Source of the DNA: Chitinophaga arvensicola
GTDB lineage: Bacteria > Bacteroidota > Bacteroidia > Chitinophagales > Chitinophagaceae
Assembly: GCF_900110835.1 (NCBI RefSeq)
Contig: NZ_FOJG01000002.1
Location: 958,979-1,022,978 of the forward strand
Direction: 5' to 3'
Length of the DNA: 64,000 bases
The notes beneath the pieces are model-generated. The model ran no database searches and was not told the origin of the DNA. It saw nothing but the letters and a program-made list of their open reading frames with translations. The position numbers and the translations under genes were made by a program. Numbering within the stretch: position 1 is the first letter of the stretch; each line of letters opens with the position of its first letter. Below are positions 19,281-29,273 of this stretch, piece after piece.

Positions 19281-21275
19281 TTAAAAGCCAATTGGTGGCT
19301 TATTGGCTTCTATCGGCCAACCCGGATTCTGATAAATAGGAGAAGTATTCACATCGTTGTCTTGAGATGTAATCAGGAAATGCTGTACGGCAATGGGACT
19401 GAAATAATGTGCCAGTGTCCATTTGTAACCATTGTAGGCGAGTACCGACGGCGTTTTCTGATAAATACGCAGATAAGGGCTCAACGCCGGATCTGATACC
19501 GTGCTCCTATCGCCTATGTTGTAGGTAAGCGCCGCAGCATTGTACCAATTTTTCATAGGTCCCCAAAGCTTGAATCCTTCTATGAAATACGGTTTAGTGA
19601 TCATCTGGTCCATGGCGCGCCAACGGCGCAGATCCATATACCGGAATCCTTCGCCCATCAGCTCACAACTCCGCTCCCGGCGTATATTGTAAAGCGTTCT
19701 GTCTACCATCACACCGGCGGAATATACCCCCCAGTCATTCGCTGCTTCTTTTACAAGATCAGTGGCCGCAATCGTTTTCTGGATATCGGCATCCACCCCT
19801 GCTCTTTCCCGGATGGCCTTCCAGTATGCAGTAGCAATACCATCTAGCGTACCCGTTTTTTCGTAGGAGGCTTCCATGTAATTGAAATAGGCTTCTGTTC
19901 CCCTGAATACGATGCTGCCTACATCACCCCGGCCGTTGCCAAGCTGTGCGCCATCATATACATTCCCTTTACGGCTCATATAACCGGTGGAGTTATCATG
20001 GTTACCGATCAGGTTCATAATATCCGGATACTCTACTACCGGCGTGGCATGTGTGCCCAGCGACGATGGTTTCAGAATGTTGATCTGACCTGGTTGCGCC
20101 AGGAACAGCCAGAGACGGCCATCGCGATTCTGGCGCACCAGCTGTATGGAATCATCACCGGCATAACCGGAACCTGTGGCATAAATAGGTAACCCGTTCG
20201 ACATTAGGAAACGGTCTACATATCCCCGTGTGAAACCCCAGCCATGCGCCGCTTGTATCGTGTTGGGAATACCGTTGGAAACACCCAGTCCGAGGTCGTA
20301 ATCGCGCCAGAGCAACACCTCGCTGAAACCGGAAAGATCTGTTGAATTATACATCCGGCAATATGGATTGGCTTCACTGGCCACCGCAAAATCCTGGTTA
20401 CTCGTTTCCAGCCGCTTCGTCATGCTGTTTGGAACAAGTGGTACTGCATCTGCAACAGTCTTCGCGGCCTCCATAGCCTGCGTCAGAAAAAAGTCGATCT
20501 CCCCTTCAATGCTACCGGATTTAAACTGATAGGCCGCGTTATAGCTCTTATTTTTACCCGGCCATTGCGGACCATTGGGTACATAGGCAGTGTTCTTAAA
20601 GTACTTCAAAAATGTACCTTCATATAACCCCACCCGTGATTTCAACAGCTGTGCACATATTTTGGATAACCTGTTCTTACCACCGGAAGGTGCAGTGGGG
20701 CTCATCAGGAGAATAGCCGAATCAAGATCAGATATAATAAATCTTGCTACTTCTGTTTGAGGCGCACGTTTGCTGGCTTCAATCAGGGAAGCTTTATCCT
20801 CCTTCAGCGTATTGGTGATAATAGGAAAATCACCCAATGCCTGCAATTTGCCCCAATAGGTAAAAGCACGCATGAAGTACATTTCTCCGATGTAGTGCCT
20901 GATATTGACATCGTTCCCGCTGATTTTACCTGCTGCAAGACGAGGCAGCACCGTTTCAAGAAAGTAGTTACACTGATAGATATTGGTAAACGACCAATCT
21001 CCCTCCGTTTGCCCTACCATCCACTGGCCAGGCACATAACGGTTATCAAATCCACGGCGCGCTGCCACATCGGTATGGGCATCGCCGTCGAATGTGCCGA
21101 AAATAGGCAGCGTTTCATATTGCTTGATGACATAAGTAGCCAGTTGTGATTCTTCCTGCAGATAGTTTTCCGGCGTTATCCGCGACGGCGGCGTAATTTC
21201 CAGTAAATCCCTGTTACAGGCAGGTAGCGAAAAAGCCGCCCCCGCTACTAAGCATATATAGAGTATCTGTTTCAT
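19281..21275 (-). CDS. SusD/RagB-family nutrient-binding lipoprotein
   Basis: 664 aa surface lipoprotein that would cap the adjacent SusC and bind the glycan. Signal/lipobox CLVAGAAFSLPACNRD is followed by the SusD opening LEITPPSRITPENYLQEE. The TPR-like core (YIGEMYFMRAFTYWGKLQAL) and the C-terminal block RRERSCELMGEGFRYMDLRR are classic. It starts 18 bp after the SusC stop. It is longer than the usual 500-600 aa, placing it among the larger RagB-type members. The opposing GH2/DUF5107/porter operon suggests a shared substrate. Confidence 0.95.
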   Translation of the reverse strand: MKQILYICLVAGAAFSLPACNRDLLEITPPSRITPENYLQEESQLATYVIKQYETLPIFGTFDGDAHTDVAARRGFDNRYVPGQWMVGQTEGDWSFTNIYQCNYFLETVLPRLAAGKISGNDVNIRHYIGEMYFMRAFTYWGKLQALGDFPIITNTLKEDKASLIEASKRAPQTEVARFIISDLDSAILLMSPTAPSGGKNRLSKICAQLLKSRVGLYEGTFLKYFKNTAYVPNGPQWPGKNKSYNAAYQFKSGSIEGEIDFFLTQAMEAAKTVADAVPLVPNSMTKRLETSNQDFAVASEANPYCRMYNSTDLSGFSEVLLWRDYDLGLGVSNGIPNTIQAAHGWGFTRGYVDRFLMSNGLPIYATGSGYAGDDSIQLVRQNRDGRLWLFLAQPGQINILKPSSLGTHATPVVEYPDIMNLIGNHDNSTGYMSRKGNVYDGAQLGNGRGDVGSIVFRGTEAYFNYMEASYEKTGTLDGIATAYWKAIRERAGVDADIQKTIAATDLVKEAANDWGVYSAGVMVDRTLYNIRRERSCELMGEGFRYMDLRRWRAMDQMITKPYFIEGFKLWGPMKNWYNAAALTYNIGDRSTVSDPALSPYLRIYQKTPSVLAYNGYKWTLAHYFSPIAVQHFLITSQDNDVNTSPIYQNPGWPIEANKPPIGF

Positions 21276-21293
21276 AATGTTGGGTTTGTCTGA

Positions 21294-24200
21294 TCAAAAG
21301 ATAACATTCAGGCCTGCTGCATATACTTTAAATAAAGGATACGCACTACCGCCGGAGCCGCCATCCACTGTTTCAGGATCGAACATGGTGGCCATTTTTG
21401 TAATGGTAAGCAGGTTTTCACCGGAAACATATATCCTGAACTTCTGTATGCCGGCACGCCGAGTCAGACTGGCCGGCAGCGTATAGCCTACCTGCAGATT
21501 TTTCAATCGTAAGTAAGCGGCGTTTTGCAGATAGCGCGTTTGTACCACCTGGTTCTTTCCGTTGATAAGCGGCCGTGGGTAATAGGCATCGAGGTTAAGA
21601 CCCAATACATGGTTAGGATCATCCCGGAAATAATCGGTATGTTCTTTTAAACCAGCGGAGGAATAGATGCCGTTGGATGCACCCCAGAACTGGTAACTGT
21701 TCTGAAAGTATTGACGCTTCAACACACCCTGGAAAAAAGCCCTGAAATCAATGCCTTTCCAGTCTGCCCCAAATTCTGCGCCCACCACAAAACGCGGTGT
21801 GTTATTGCCGATCAGGATAAGATCTCCATGATCACCCTCCGTATTGGAGCCGTTGGATATTTTACCATCGCCATTAACATCGGCAAACATAATGTCGCCC
21901 GCTTTCCAGTTATTACCCAGCGCATTCTGTCCTCCCTTAGGTAATGAACTGAGATGATCGTCCATCTGCTGCTGGGTTTTAGCAATGCCTATCGTCTGAT
22001 AGCCCCATATTTCTCCCATCATGTGGCCAGCAATGAACGTACTTAAACTACCGGTGGGATTGGGATAACGCGTAATTTTGGTCCGGGAATCAGCCATCGT
22101 GAAACGCAGGTTGTAACCCAGTCCATTCTTCAACTGATCTCTCCAGCTCAGTTCTACTTCCCATCCCTTGGTCTGTAAATCCGTATTGTTTGCTTTCGGC
22201 ACGTCTGTTCCCAATATTACAGGCAACTCAGGCGCGGGCCCTATCATGTTCAGGGTAAGGCGGGAATAATGTTCCACTGATAATGTAAGCCTGTTACGTA
22301 AAAATGCGGCATCCATGCCGAAGTTCCAGGTGCGTACTTTTTCCCAGGAAAGGCTCGATGTAATGAGGCCTGGTGCTGAGGCGGTATTAGGCCGCTGTCC
22401 GTTTATCAGCCAGGAACCATCGGCACTGCCGGTAGGAAGGGAAAGGTAGGTCGGATACCAGTCGGTCGTATTCTGATTACCCAACTCGCCCACTGATGCT
22501 CTCAGTTTTAGCTGGCCGATATATTTGGCGATTCCTCCCCAGAACTGTTCCCTGTCGAGGTTCCAGCCCGCAGAAACCGAAGGGGAATACATCCAGCGCA
22601 TATCGGAGCGGAAGCGGGAAGATCCGTCGTAACGGAGATTGGCTTCCAGCAAGTACTTGCCATTGTAGTCGTAGTTGAGTCTGCCGAAATAGCCCTGCGT
22701 AGCCCATTTATTGGTATTACCACCTACCGTAGGTGGAACCGGTTTGCCATTCGGATCGTTACCGGAAGTAAGGTCCAGTACCGGCAACTGCGGTACAATA
22801 AGACCATTCCGCTGTGCAGAGAACCACCTGGTTTTGGTTTCTTCCGTCTGCATACCAACCAGCAGTTTTAAATTGTGCTGACCAAATTTTTTGAAATATT
22901 CTGTGTACAGATTCGTATTGAGGTAATTGGTACGACCCGCTTCTTCATGCACATGATTTTCGGTTCTGTACACATAGGGATTACCCGCTACATCGTGATT
23001 AAACACCGGTTGCAACTCCCAATGATAAAACTGGTTGTCTGTACGGTAATTGAGGTCAGCGAATATTTTCCAGTCACGCAGCGGCGTAATGGTCAGCTTT
23101 AGTTGCTGGGAATTGGCATCATATTGTTTATCGCTGGTGCCTCCGTCTCTCATCTGCAGCGCAGGTGAAGGAGAATCGTACAAAAAGCCGTTGTTATCAT
23201 ACAGCGGCAGCATGGGCCATCCCTGCCGGGCGATGATATCATTCAGGGTATTGGTCATATAGCTTGGTCTTGCAAACTCTTCACGGCTAAAGCGTTGGAT
23301 AAAAGATAGCGATGCCCATTCTGTCAGTTTTGCATTAATGCGTGCAGTAACATTATAACGCTTGAATTTATCGCTGCCAAAACGCATAAAACCGGTTTGG
23401 TCAAGAAAGCCGGCGGAAAGAAAGTAAGTAATGTTTTCTTTGCCACCGCTGGCGCTCAGGGAATATTCCTGCGAAGGGGAAGTGGGCTTGTAAAGGGCAT
23501 TGTACCAATCCACGTTATCATTGCCCTCATAATAGCCGTCTGCCCAGATGTTGGGTTGTCCGGGACGTGGGATGATAGTGGTTTTGATCTTTCCATCCAT
23601 AAAATCACGGATCCGTTGCATGCGGGCAGGTGTAAAATACACGCCCTGTCCGGAGTTCACACTGGCATCATTAAAATAAGTGGCAAAGGTATAGGAGTCC
23701 ATCGTATGTGGTAACAGCACCGGTCTGCTGGAGCGGTAATTGGTACCCAGGTTGATAGTAGTGATACCTGCCTTTCCCTGCTTGGTAGTGATCAGGATAA
23801 CACCAAAAGGTGCACGCGCACCATAAATCGACGAAGCGGCAGCATCTTTCAACACGGAGATGTTGTCAATGTCCTGTGGATTCACCGCATTGATATCGCC
23901 TTCCATCCCATCGATCAGGATCAGGGGCGCCGCACTGGAACCTTGTCCGATGGTACCTACACCACGGATATTGATAGCCGGCCTGTTTTCCAGGCTGCCA
24001 CCCATTTCTCCGCTCTGGGTGATGTTGAGTCCGGGTGATACACCTTGCAGCGCCTGTGCTACATTGGATACCGGTCTTGTTTCCAGCACTTTTGAACTGA
24101 TCGTGGACACTGCACCTGTCAGGTTTGCTTTTTTCTGGGTGCCATAACCAACGACAACAGCGGCTTCCAGATTTTGCGTGGAAGCCACCATCGTCACATT

Positions 24201-24542
24201 GATCACTGTCCGGTTTTTTAGTTCAACTTCCTGCGGCTGCATGCCCAGGAATTTAAAGACCAACACTTTTGTTCCTTCCGGCATTTTTAACTGGTACTCT
24301 CCTGCTGCGTTGGTAGTAGCTCCGGCAGAAGTTCCTTTTGCTACAACGGTAACTCCGGGTAGTGGCTGACCATTTTCATCAATCACCCGGCCCTTTATGA
24401 GCACAAAATCGGCAGCCGTTGCAGACGTAAAAACCGCAGGTAAAAGCAGCATTGTAAAAATAAATAGTATACCGACAAATGATGGAAGTCCTGGCCGCAC
24501 AGTTGCGCGCCATCCATTTCGGGAAGGTGTAGAAAATTTCAT
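21294..24542 (-). CDS. SusC/RagA-family TonB-dependent transporter
   Basis: 1082 aa outer-membrane receptor. After the signal region, the carboxypeptidase-like domain (IKGRVIDENGQPLPGVTVVA) leads to the TonB/plug region (AAVVVGYGTQKKANLTGAVS; LILIDGMEGDINAVNPQDID; LKDAAASSIYGARAPFGVI). A 22-strand-type barrel follows and ends in FKVYAAGLNVIF. No STN domain, so control is probably by the AraC regulator rather than by a sigma/anti-sigma pair. Followed 18 bp later by its SusD partner. An inverted repeat lies 85-110 bp upstream of the start. Confidence 0.96.
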   Translation of the reverse strand: MKFSTPSRNGWRATVRPGLPSFVGILFIFTMLLLPAVFTSATAADFVLIKGRVIDENGQPLPGVTVVAKGTSAGATTNAAGEYQLKMPEGTKVLVFKFLGMQPQEVELKNRTVINVTMVASTQNLEAAVVVGYGTQKKANLTGAVSTISSKVLETRPVSNVAQALQGVSPGLNITQSGEMGGSLENRPAINIRGVGTIGQGSSAAPLILIDGMEGDINAVNPQDIDNISVLKDAAASSIYGARAPFGVILITTKQGKAGITTINLGTNYRSSRPVLLPHTMDSYTFATYFNDASVNSGQGVYFTPARMQRIRDFMDGKIKTTIIPRPGQPNIWADGYYEGNDNVDWYNALYKPTSPSQEYSLSASGGKENITYFLSAGFLDQTGFMRFGSDKFKRYNVTARINAKLTEWASLSFIQRFSREEFARPSYMTNTLNDIIARQGWPMLPLYDNNGFLYDSPSPALQMRDGGTSDKQYDANSQQLKLTITPLRDWKIFADLNYRTDNQFYHWELQPVFNHDVAGNPYVYRTENHVHEEAGRTNYLNTNLYTEYFKKFGQHNLKLLVGMQTEETKTRWFSAQRNGLIVPQLPVLDLTSGNDPNGKPVPPTVGGNTNKWATQGYFGRLNYDYNGKYLLEANLRYDGSSRFRSDMRWMYSPSVSAGWNLDREQFWGGIAKYIGQLKLRASVGELGNQNTTDWYPTYLSLPTGSADGSWLINGQRPNTASAPGLITSSLSWEKVRTWNFGMDAAFLRNRLTLSVEHYSRLTLNMIGPAPELPVILGTDVPKANNTDLQTKGWEVELSWRDQLKNGLGYNLRFTMADSRTKITRYPNPTGSLSTFIAGHMMGEIWGYQTIGIAKTQQQMDDHLSSLPKGGQNALGNNWKAGDIMFADVNGDGKISNGSNTEGDHGDLILIGNNTPRFVVGAEFGADWKGIDFRAFFQGVLKRQYFQNSYQFWGASNGIYSSAGLKEHTDYFRDDPNHVLGLNLDAYYPRPLINGKNQVVQTRYLQNAAYLRLKNLQVGYTLPASLTRRAGIQKFRIYVSGENLLTITKMATMFDPETVDGGSGGSAYPLFKVYAAGLNVIF

Positions 24543-24626
24543 TTTTTTCTAAATTAACAGTGATGCATATACGTGGTAAAATGAACGTGCTGAGAGAATG
24601 ACATAGCATTCGCTTTCCCACAGCTA

Positions 24627-24652
24627 CATCTTCATAACGGATAATGAAGATG
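24627..24652. promoter_or_regulatory. 9-bp inverted repeat upstream of susC
   Basis: CATCTTCAT, an 8-bp spacer, then ATGAAGATG, about 85-110 bp before the susC start, inside the 348-bp gap 24543-24890. It could be an operator or a leader hairpin. Apart from this and the terminator at 24857-24886 I see no other feature in the gap. Confidence 0.4.
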
Positions 24653-24856
24653 CCATTGGAATAAGTACTGGCTTCGGTACGAATAAAAGCGATGCGGCGT
24701 TTCCGGCGCCGTTGGAAATAGTGGAATTAATTGATTTATGGTTGATAAAGTAATAGGGCGAAATTATTATTACGCCTATCCATTTCCAATGGATAAAACC
24801 GTTAAAAAAATGGACAATACTATGATTGGCGTCTACAGAACGGATACCTGCATCTT

Positions 24857-24886
24857 AAAAAAAAAGCTACGCGGTTTGCGTAGCTT
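24857..24886 (-). terminator. Terminator of the metal-efflux operon
   Basis: On the minus strand AAGCTACGC, a 5-nt loop and GCGTAGCTT are followed by a run of T (A-run 24857-24865 on the plus strand). It lies 5 bp after the RND pump stop codon. Confidence 0.9.
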
Positions 24887-24890
24887 CTTT

Positions 24891-27800
24891 CTATTCCTGG
24901 TCATGCTGCGGCGCCCGGTAAGGCTGCTTATCTACTTTCCGGTAAGCCCATCCAAAGATGAGCGGGAATACCCAGAGTGAGAACAACATCGCACAAAGGA
25001 TACCACCAATCACCACCCTGGCCAACGGCCTGGAACTTTCCGAGCCAATACCATGGGATATGGCGGCAGGGAAAAGCCCTATTGCCGCCATCAGGGCGGT
25101 CATCATCACCGGCCTTATCCTGGCGTTTACCCCCAGCTTAATAGAGTTATATAACCTGCTTTCTCCCCTGACGGAAGAGAGGTTCTCTTTAAATTTTGTG
25201 ATCAGGATAATACCATCCTGTATACAGATCCCGAACAGTGCAATAAAACCGATACCTGCAGATATACTGAAATTGGTGCCCGTAACATGAAGCGCCATAA
25301 TACCACCTACCAGTGCAAAAGGTACATTGGTAAATACCAGCAACGCATCTTTGAAGTTCCCGAACATGCTGATCAGCAACAGGAATATCAACGCAAGACT
25401 TATCGGCACTACCAGCGCCAGTCTTTTTTCTGCGCGCTGCTGGTTTTCAAAATCCCCCTGGAATGCCATAGAATAGCCTCTGTCCAGCTTCACCTTTTCA
25501 TTTACCTTCTCCATTGCTTCTGCAATAGTACTGCCCATATCACGTCCCCTGACGGAAAATTTGAGGGCAGCATATCTTCTGTTATCATCCCGGAAAACCA
25601 ATGCAGCACCAGTTTTCTGGGTGATGGTCGCAATTTCCTTGATCGGTACTTTGCTGCCATTCTGTGTTGGCACCAACAACTCCCCGATCTGTGCAGGTGT
25701 TTTCCTGAACTCTTCCGGCAAACGTACACGGATATCAAAAATCTTAATCCCTTCATACAACTGGCTTGCCGGCGTACCACCCGCTCCCAGGCCGGTCATG
25801 GCCATACTGATAACAGCATTCGCCTGCGTAGCTGCCACACCATATAATGCCATCTTCTGCTGACTGAGATTGATATCCAGTTCCGGCTGCCCTATATTAT
25901 GCATAACACCCAGATCTTCTATCCCGCGAACATTCTTCAACACCTTGAAATACTCGTCCATCTTACCTTCCATGTAGTTGAGTGAGTCGCCATAGATCTT
26001 CAGCACAATACTTCCTTTAACGCCCGACACCGCCTCTTCCACATTGTCCATGATGGGCTGCGAAAAGTTCAGATTCACCCCCGGAATAACAGACAAGGCG
26101 GTATTCATCCGGCTGATCAGTTCTTCCTTACTGATTTTGGGATTCCAATCCGACTCCGGAAACATCAGTATATCAAACTCGTTATTATAATAACCGGTAA
26201 CATCTGTTCCGTCATCCGGGCGCCCGGTCTGCGACACACAATACTGCACCTGTGGGAACTGCATAATAATGTCCCTCGCCTGTTTAGATAATTCTACTGA
26301 TTTATTCAGGTCTATGCTGTAGTTGGCCTGTATACGCAGCCAGATACTACCTTCATTTAACTCCGGCAGGAATTCCGAACCCAGGAATCTGAAAGAATAG
26401 ATGCCTGCTACCATGGCAATAAGCGATAAGGTTACCACAATTTCTTTCCGTTTAAAAGACCTGATGAATCCCATCAACATAAATCCCATCATTTTATGCA
26501 CAACAGGATTATGCTTCTCCCGCACATTCCTGCGCATCAGCATACTGATAAGCACCGGCACCAGCGTGAGCGTTGTTATCAGTGAGCCCAGCAATGCAAA
26601 TGACAACGTATTGGCCAGAGGCGAAAACATTTTACCCTCTACTTTCTGAAAAGCAAAGATGGGTAACAGCGCAGTGATAATGATTACGTTGAGATAAAAA
26701 GGCCGCTTCCCGATATCTGCCGCATTCTTCCGGATCAGTCCCAACTTACTTAGCTTGTTGAACCGTTCCATTCCCACTTCCTTCGCCTTATGATCAAGCA
26801 CCACAAAAATCCCCTCCACCATCACAATGGTACCATCGAGGATGATCCCAAAGTCAACTGCACCCAGCGACAACAAATTAGCACTCATGCCCATCAGATG
26901 CAGACAGATGAAGGCAAATAATAAAGAGATCGGTATAATACAGGCTACAATAAAAGTGGCTCTCCAATCAAACAGGAAAAGCGAAATCAGGATCACCACC
27001 AGTAAAATACCCTCTATCAGGTTGTGCAAAACGGTATGCGTGGCATACTCAATCAGATTGGAACGATCATAGTAAGGAACTATTTTAGTATCGGCCGGAA
27101 GTACCGAGTTATTGAGATAGGTAATCTTCTCCTTCAGCTTCTTCACTACTTCGGATGGATTCTCCCCTTTCCGCATCACAATAATAGCCTCCACCACATC
27201 TGCCTGATCGGTCACCCTGCTCTTTCCGTCCTTGTCAATAATCCTGTCACTTCTTCCCACCCAACCCAACCGGGGGATATTCGATATATCCACCGCAGCT
27301 ACATCTTTCACCAACAAGGGTACCCCATTGTTATTCTGGATAACGATATTTTTTATTTCCTCGATATCATTCAGTAAGCCGATGCCTCTCACCACAAATG
27401 CCTGGTTATTCTGAAATATCATATCTCCCCCAACGTTGATGTTGGTGTTTTGTACGGCAGTAAAAACATCGAGCGGGGTAAGGCCTATATTGGCCAGCTT
27501 TCCTGGGTCTACTTTTATTTCATAGGCTTTTGTTTTGCCACCGAAGCCATTGATATCCGCCACGCCGGGAACACTCCTCAGTTGCCGGTCGATGACCCAG
27601 TCCTGCATCGTTTTCAATTCCCGTACGTCCCGGAAAGTACTGGTAATGGAATACCTGAAAATTTCGCCCGTAGGCCCTGTAGGCGGTTGTACGGATGGCA
27701 GCAAACCTGCAGGTAAAGTGGCATTGGGTAACAGGTTCATCACCTGTTGCCTTGCCTCTCCATCTTTCACCCCATCATCAAATATTATTTTTACATAAGA

Positions 27801-28079
27801 CAAGCCAAAAATGCTGGTGGAACGGAGACTTGTTTTCTTCTGTACCGGGTTCATCGCCACCTCTATGGGAATAGTCACGAATTTTTCTACTTCCTCCGCA
27901 CTACGGCCGGGCCATTGGGTAATTATGGTAATTTCTGTATTCGTTACATCCGGGAATGCCTCAATAGGCATGTTCATAAAAGTAACTACACCGGACACGA
28001 TCAGCAGGAATGTCAGGAAGAGGATGAAGAATTTATTCTTTAACGAAAATCCAATGATCCAACTTAATATTTTAGTCAT
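24891..28079 (-). CDS. CzcA/CusA-type heavy-metal efflux RND transporter
   Basis: 1062 aa inner-membrane proton-driven pump that exports divalent or monovalent metal ions through the adaptor and TolC-like partners. TM1 (FFILFLTFLLIVSGVVTFM) precedes the porter domain with FPDVTNTEITIITQWPGRSA. The TM4 proton-relay motif DFGIILDGTIVMVE gives D409, D415 and E422, typical of the HME subfamily. Last gene of the operon after the adaptor (72-bp gap with a small hairpin). Metal specificity cannot be assigned from sequence. Confidence 0.94.
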   Translation of the reverse strand: MTKILSWIIGFSLKNKFFILFLTFLLIVSGVVTFMNMPIEAFPDVTNTEITIITQWPGRSAEEVEKFVTIPIEVAMNPVQKKTSLRSTSIFGLSYVKIIFDDGVKDGEARQQVMNLLPNATLPAGLLPSVQPPTGPTGEIFRYSITSTFRDVRELKTMQDWVIDRQLRSVPGVADINGFGGKTKAYEIKVDPGKLANIGLTPLDVFTAVQNTNINVGGDMIFQNNQAFVVRGIGLLNDIEEIKNIVIQNNNGVPLLVKDVAAVDISNIPRLGWVGRSDRIIDKDGKSRVTDQADVVEAIIVMRKGENPSEVVKKLKEKITYLNNSVLPADTKIVPYYDRSNLIEYATHTVLHNLIEGILLVVILISLFLFDWRATFIVACIIPISLLFAFICLHLMGMSANLLSLGAVDFGIILDGTIVMVEGIFVVLDHKAKEVGMERFNKLSKLGLIRKNAADIGKRPFYLNVIIITALLPIFAFQKVEGKMFSPLANTLSFALLGSLITTLTLVPVLISMLMRRNVREKHNPVVHKMMGFMLMGFIRSFKRKEIVVTLSLIAMVAGIYSFRFLGSEFLPELNEGSIWLRIQANYSIDLNKSVELSKQARDIIMQFPQVQYCVSQTGRPDDGTDVTGYYNNEFDILMFPESDWNPKISKEELISRMNTALSVIPGVNLNFSQPIMDNVEEAVSGVKGSIVLKIYGDSLNYMEGKMDEYFKVLKNVRGIEDLGVMHNIGQPELDINLSQQKMALYGVAATQANAVISMAMTGLGAGGTPASQLYEGIKIFDIRVRLPEEFRKTPAQIGELLVPTQNGSKVPIKEIATITQKTGAALVFRDDNRRYAALKFSVRGRDMGSTIAEAMEKVNEKVKLDRGYSMAFQGDFENQQRAEKRLALVVPISLALIFLLLISMFGNFKDALLVFTNVPFALVGGIMALHVTGTNFSISAGIGFIALFGICIQDGIILITKFKENLSSVRGESRLYNSIKLGVNARIRPVMMTALMAAIGLFPAAISHGIGSESSRPLARVVIGGILCAMLFSLWVFPLIFGWAYRKVDKQPYRAPQHDQE

Positions 28080-28100
28080 TTTCTTGTATTAAAAGAGGTC

Positions 28101-28125
28101 AGGCATTTTTGCGATGCCTTTTTTT
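28101..28125. other. Small hairpin between adaptor and pump genes
   Basis: AGGCAT, 7 nt, ATGCCT with a T-run on the plus strand. In the operon's own (minus) direction the T-run precedes the stem, so it is more likely an RNA-stability or attenuation element than a terminator. Confidence 0.3.
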
Positions 28126-28151
28126 AACCGTTCTATAGGGTATCCGCAGGA

Positions 28152-29258
28152 TCAACTGTTCAAAGCCTGATAGATAAGGATTACATCATAGGCAATCACC
28201 TTATCCCCTTCTTTCAGTCCGGCAGATATATACGTTTCATTGCCATTGGCGCCCAACACCTGTACAGGTGTAATTCTGACATCGCTGTTGCTGTTATACA
28301 ACAGCACATAGTATTGACTGTGATCAAATATCAGCGCATGAGAGGAGATGGTAATCGCCTTCTGGTTCAGCGGATTGAGTACATTCACATTGGCAAACAT
28401 CTGCGGCTTCAGGAGATAGTCTTCATTGGGCAGTTCTATACGCACCTTCATCACTTTACTGGACGGATCAAGCACATTCAATGTTTTACCGACCTTTCCT
28501 TTAAACACTTTATCAGGATACGATAAGGTAGTCACATCCACATTATCGCCAACGTGTACCCTGCTTACATTTGATTCATAGACATTCGCCTGCACCCATA
28601 CGTTTTTAAGGTCAGAAATTGTAAACAGGTTGTTGCCGTTATCAGTACGTATAACCGTGTTGTTGGTAATATTCTTTTGTACAATAAATCCGTTAATCGG
28701 GGATTTTACTTCGTATACCCCCTGCCTGTTATTCCCGTTTATTTTCAGGACACGCTGCACCATCTGTAATTGTGCTACTGCCTGATCGTAGGCGGTCTGG
28801 GCATTGACCATATCCAGCTGGGACGACAACCCATTTTTAAACAGGTCTTTTGTCGCCTCCAGTTGCTTTCTGGTACTGGTTACATTTGTTTCTGCGGCCA
28901 CCATGTTATTTTCATAACCGGCCATCTCGCTGCTTCTTACGACGGCCAGTACCTGCCCCTGTTTCACCACATCTCCCAGCTGGGCGGTTACACCCTGTAC
29001 AATACCACTTACCGGCGGAAAGATGCTCACCTGGTTATCCTGGTTGAAGTCGACCATACCCGTGAGAGTAATAGCATCCACCATGGGCGTCATCCGGGCG
29101 GTATCGATCTTTAATACTTTCATGATGGAATCAGGAATCACGTAGGCCGTCCTTTCCTCTTCTTTTTTGTCGTGCTTATCGCCACAGGCGGCTAATGTTG
29201 CCATTGTCATGATCAACAGCAATCTTAATACATGGCTTATGTTTAATAGTTGTCGCAT
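28152..29258 (-). CDS. Efflux RND periplasmic adaptor (CusB/CzcB-like) lipoprotein
   Basis: 368 aa membrane-fusion protein linking the RND pump to the outer-membrane channel. Lipobox TMATLAACGD. The lipoyl/barrel-sandwich halves are GIVQGVTAQLGDVVKQGQVL and VYEVKSPINGFIVQKNIT, around an alpha-hairpin (about residues 118-170). A beta-barrel and a membrane-proximal domain follow. The order outer-membrane factor, adaptor, pump with short gaps shows one transcript. No histidine-rich metal-binding N-terminus is present. Confidence 0.92.
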   Translation of the reverse strand: MRQLLNISHVLRLLLIMTMATLAACGDKHDKKEEERTAYVIPDSIMKVLKIDTARMTPMVDAITLTGMVDFNQDNQVSIFPPVSGIVQGVTAQLGDVVKQGQVLAVVRSSEMAGYENNMVAAETNVTSTRKQLEATKDLFKNGLSSQLDMVNAQTAYDQAVAQLQMVQRVLKINGNNRQGVYEVKSPINGFIVQKNITNNTVIRTDNGNNLFTISDLKNVWVQANVYESNVSRVHVGDNVDVTTLSYPDKVFKGKVGKTLNVLDPSSKVMKVRIELPNEDYLLKPQMFANVNVLNPLNQKAITISSHALIFDHSQYYVLLYNSNSDVRITPVQVLGANGNETYISAGLKEGDKVIAYDVILIYQALNS

Positions 29259-29273
29259 GGGGACCTGTCTTTA

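Noticed and set aside
25287..25847. 186-codon plus-strand open frame
   Set aside because: Antisense shadow of the RND pump.
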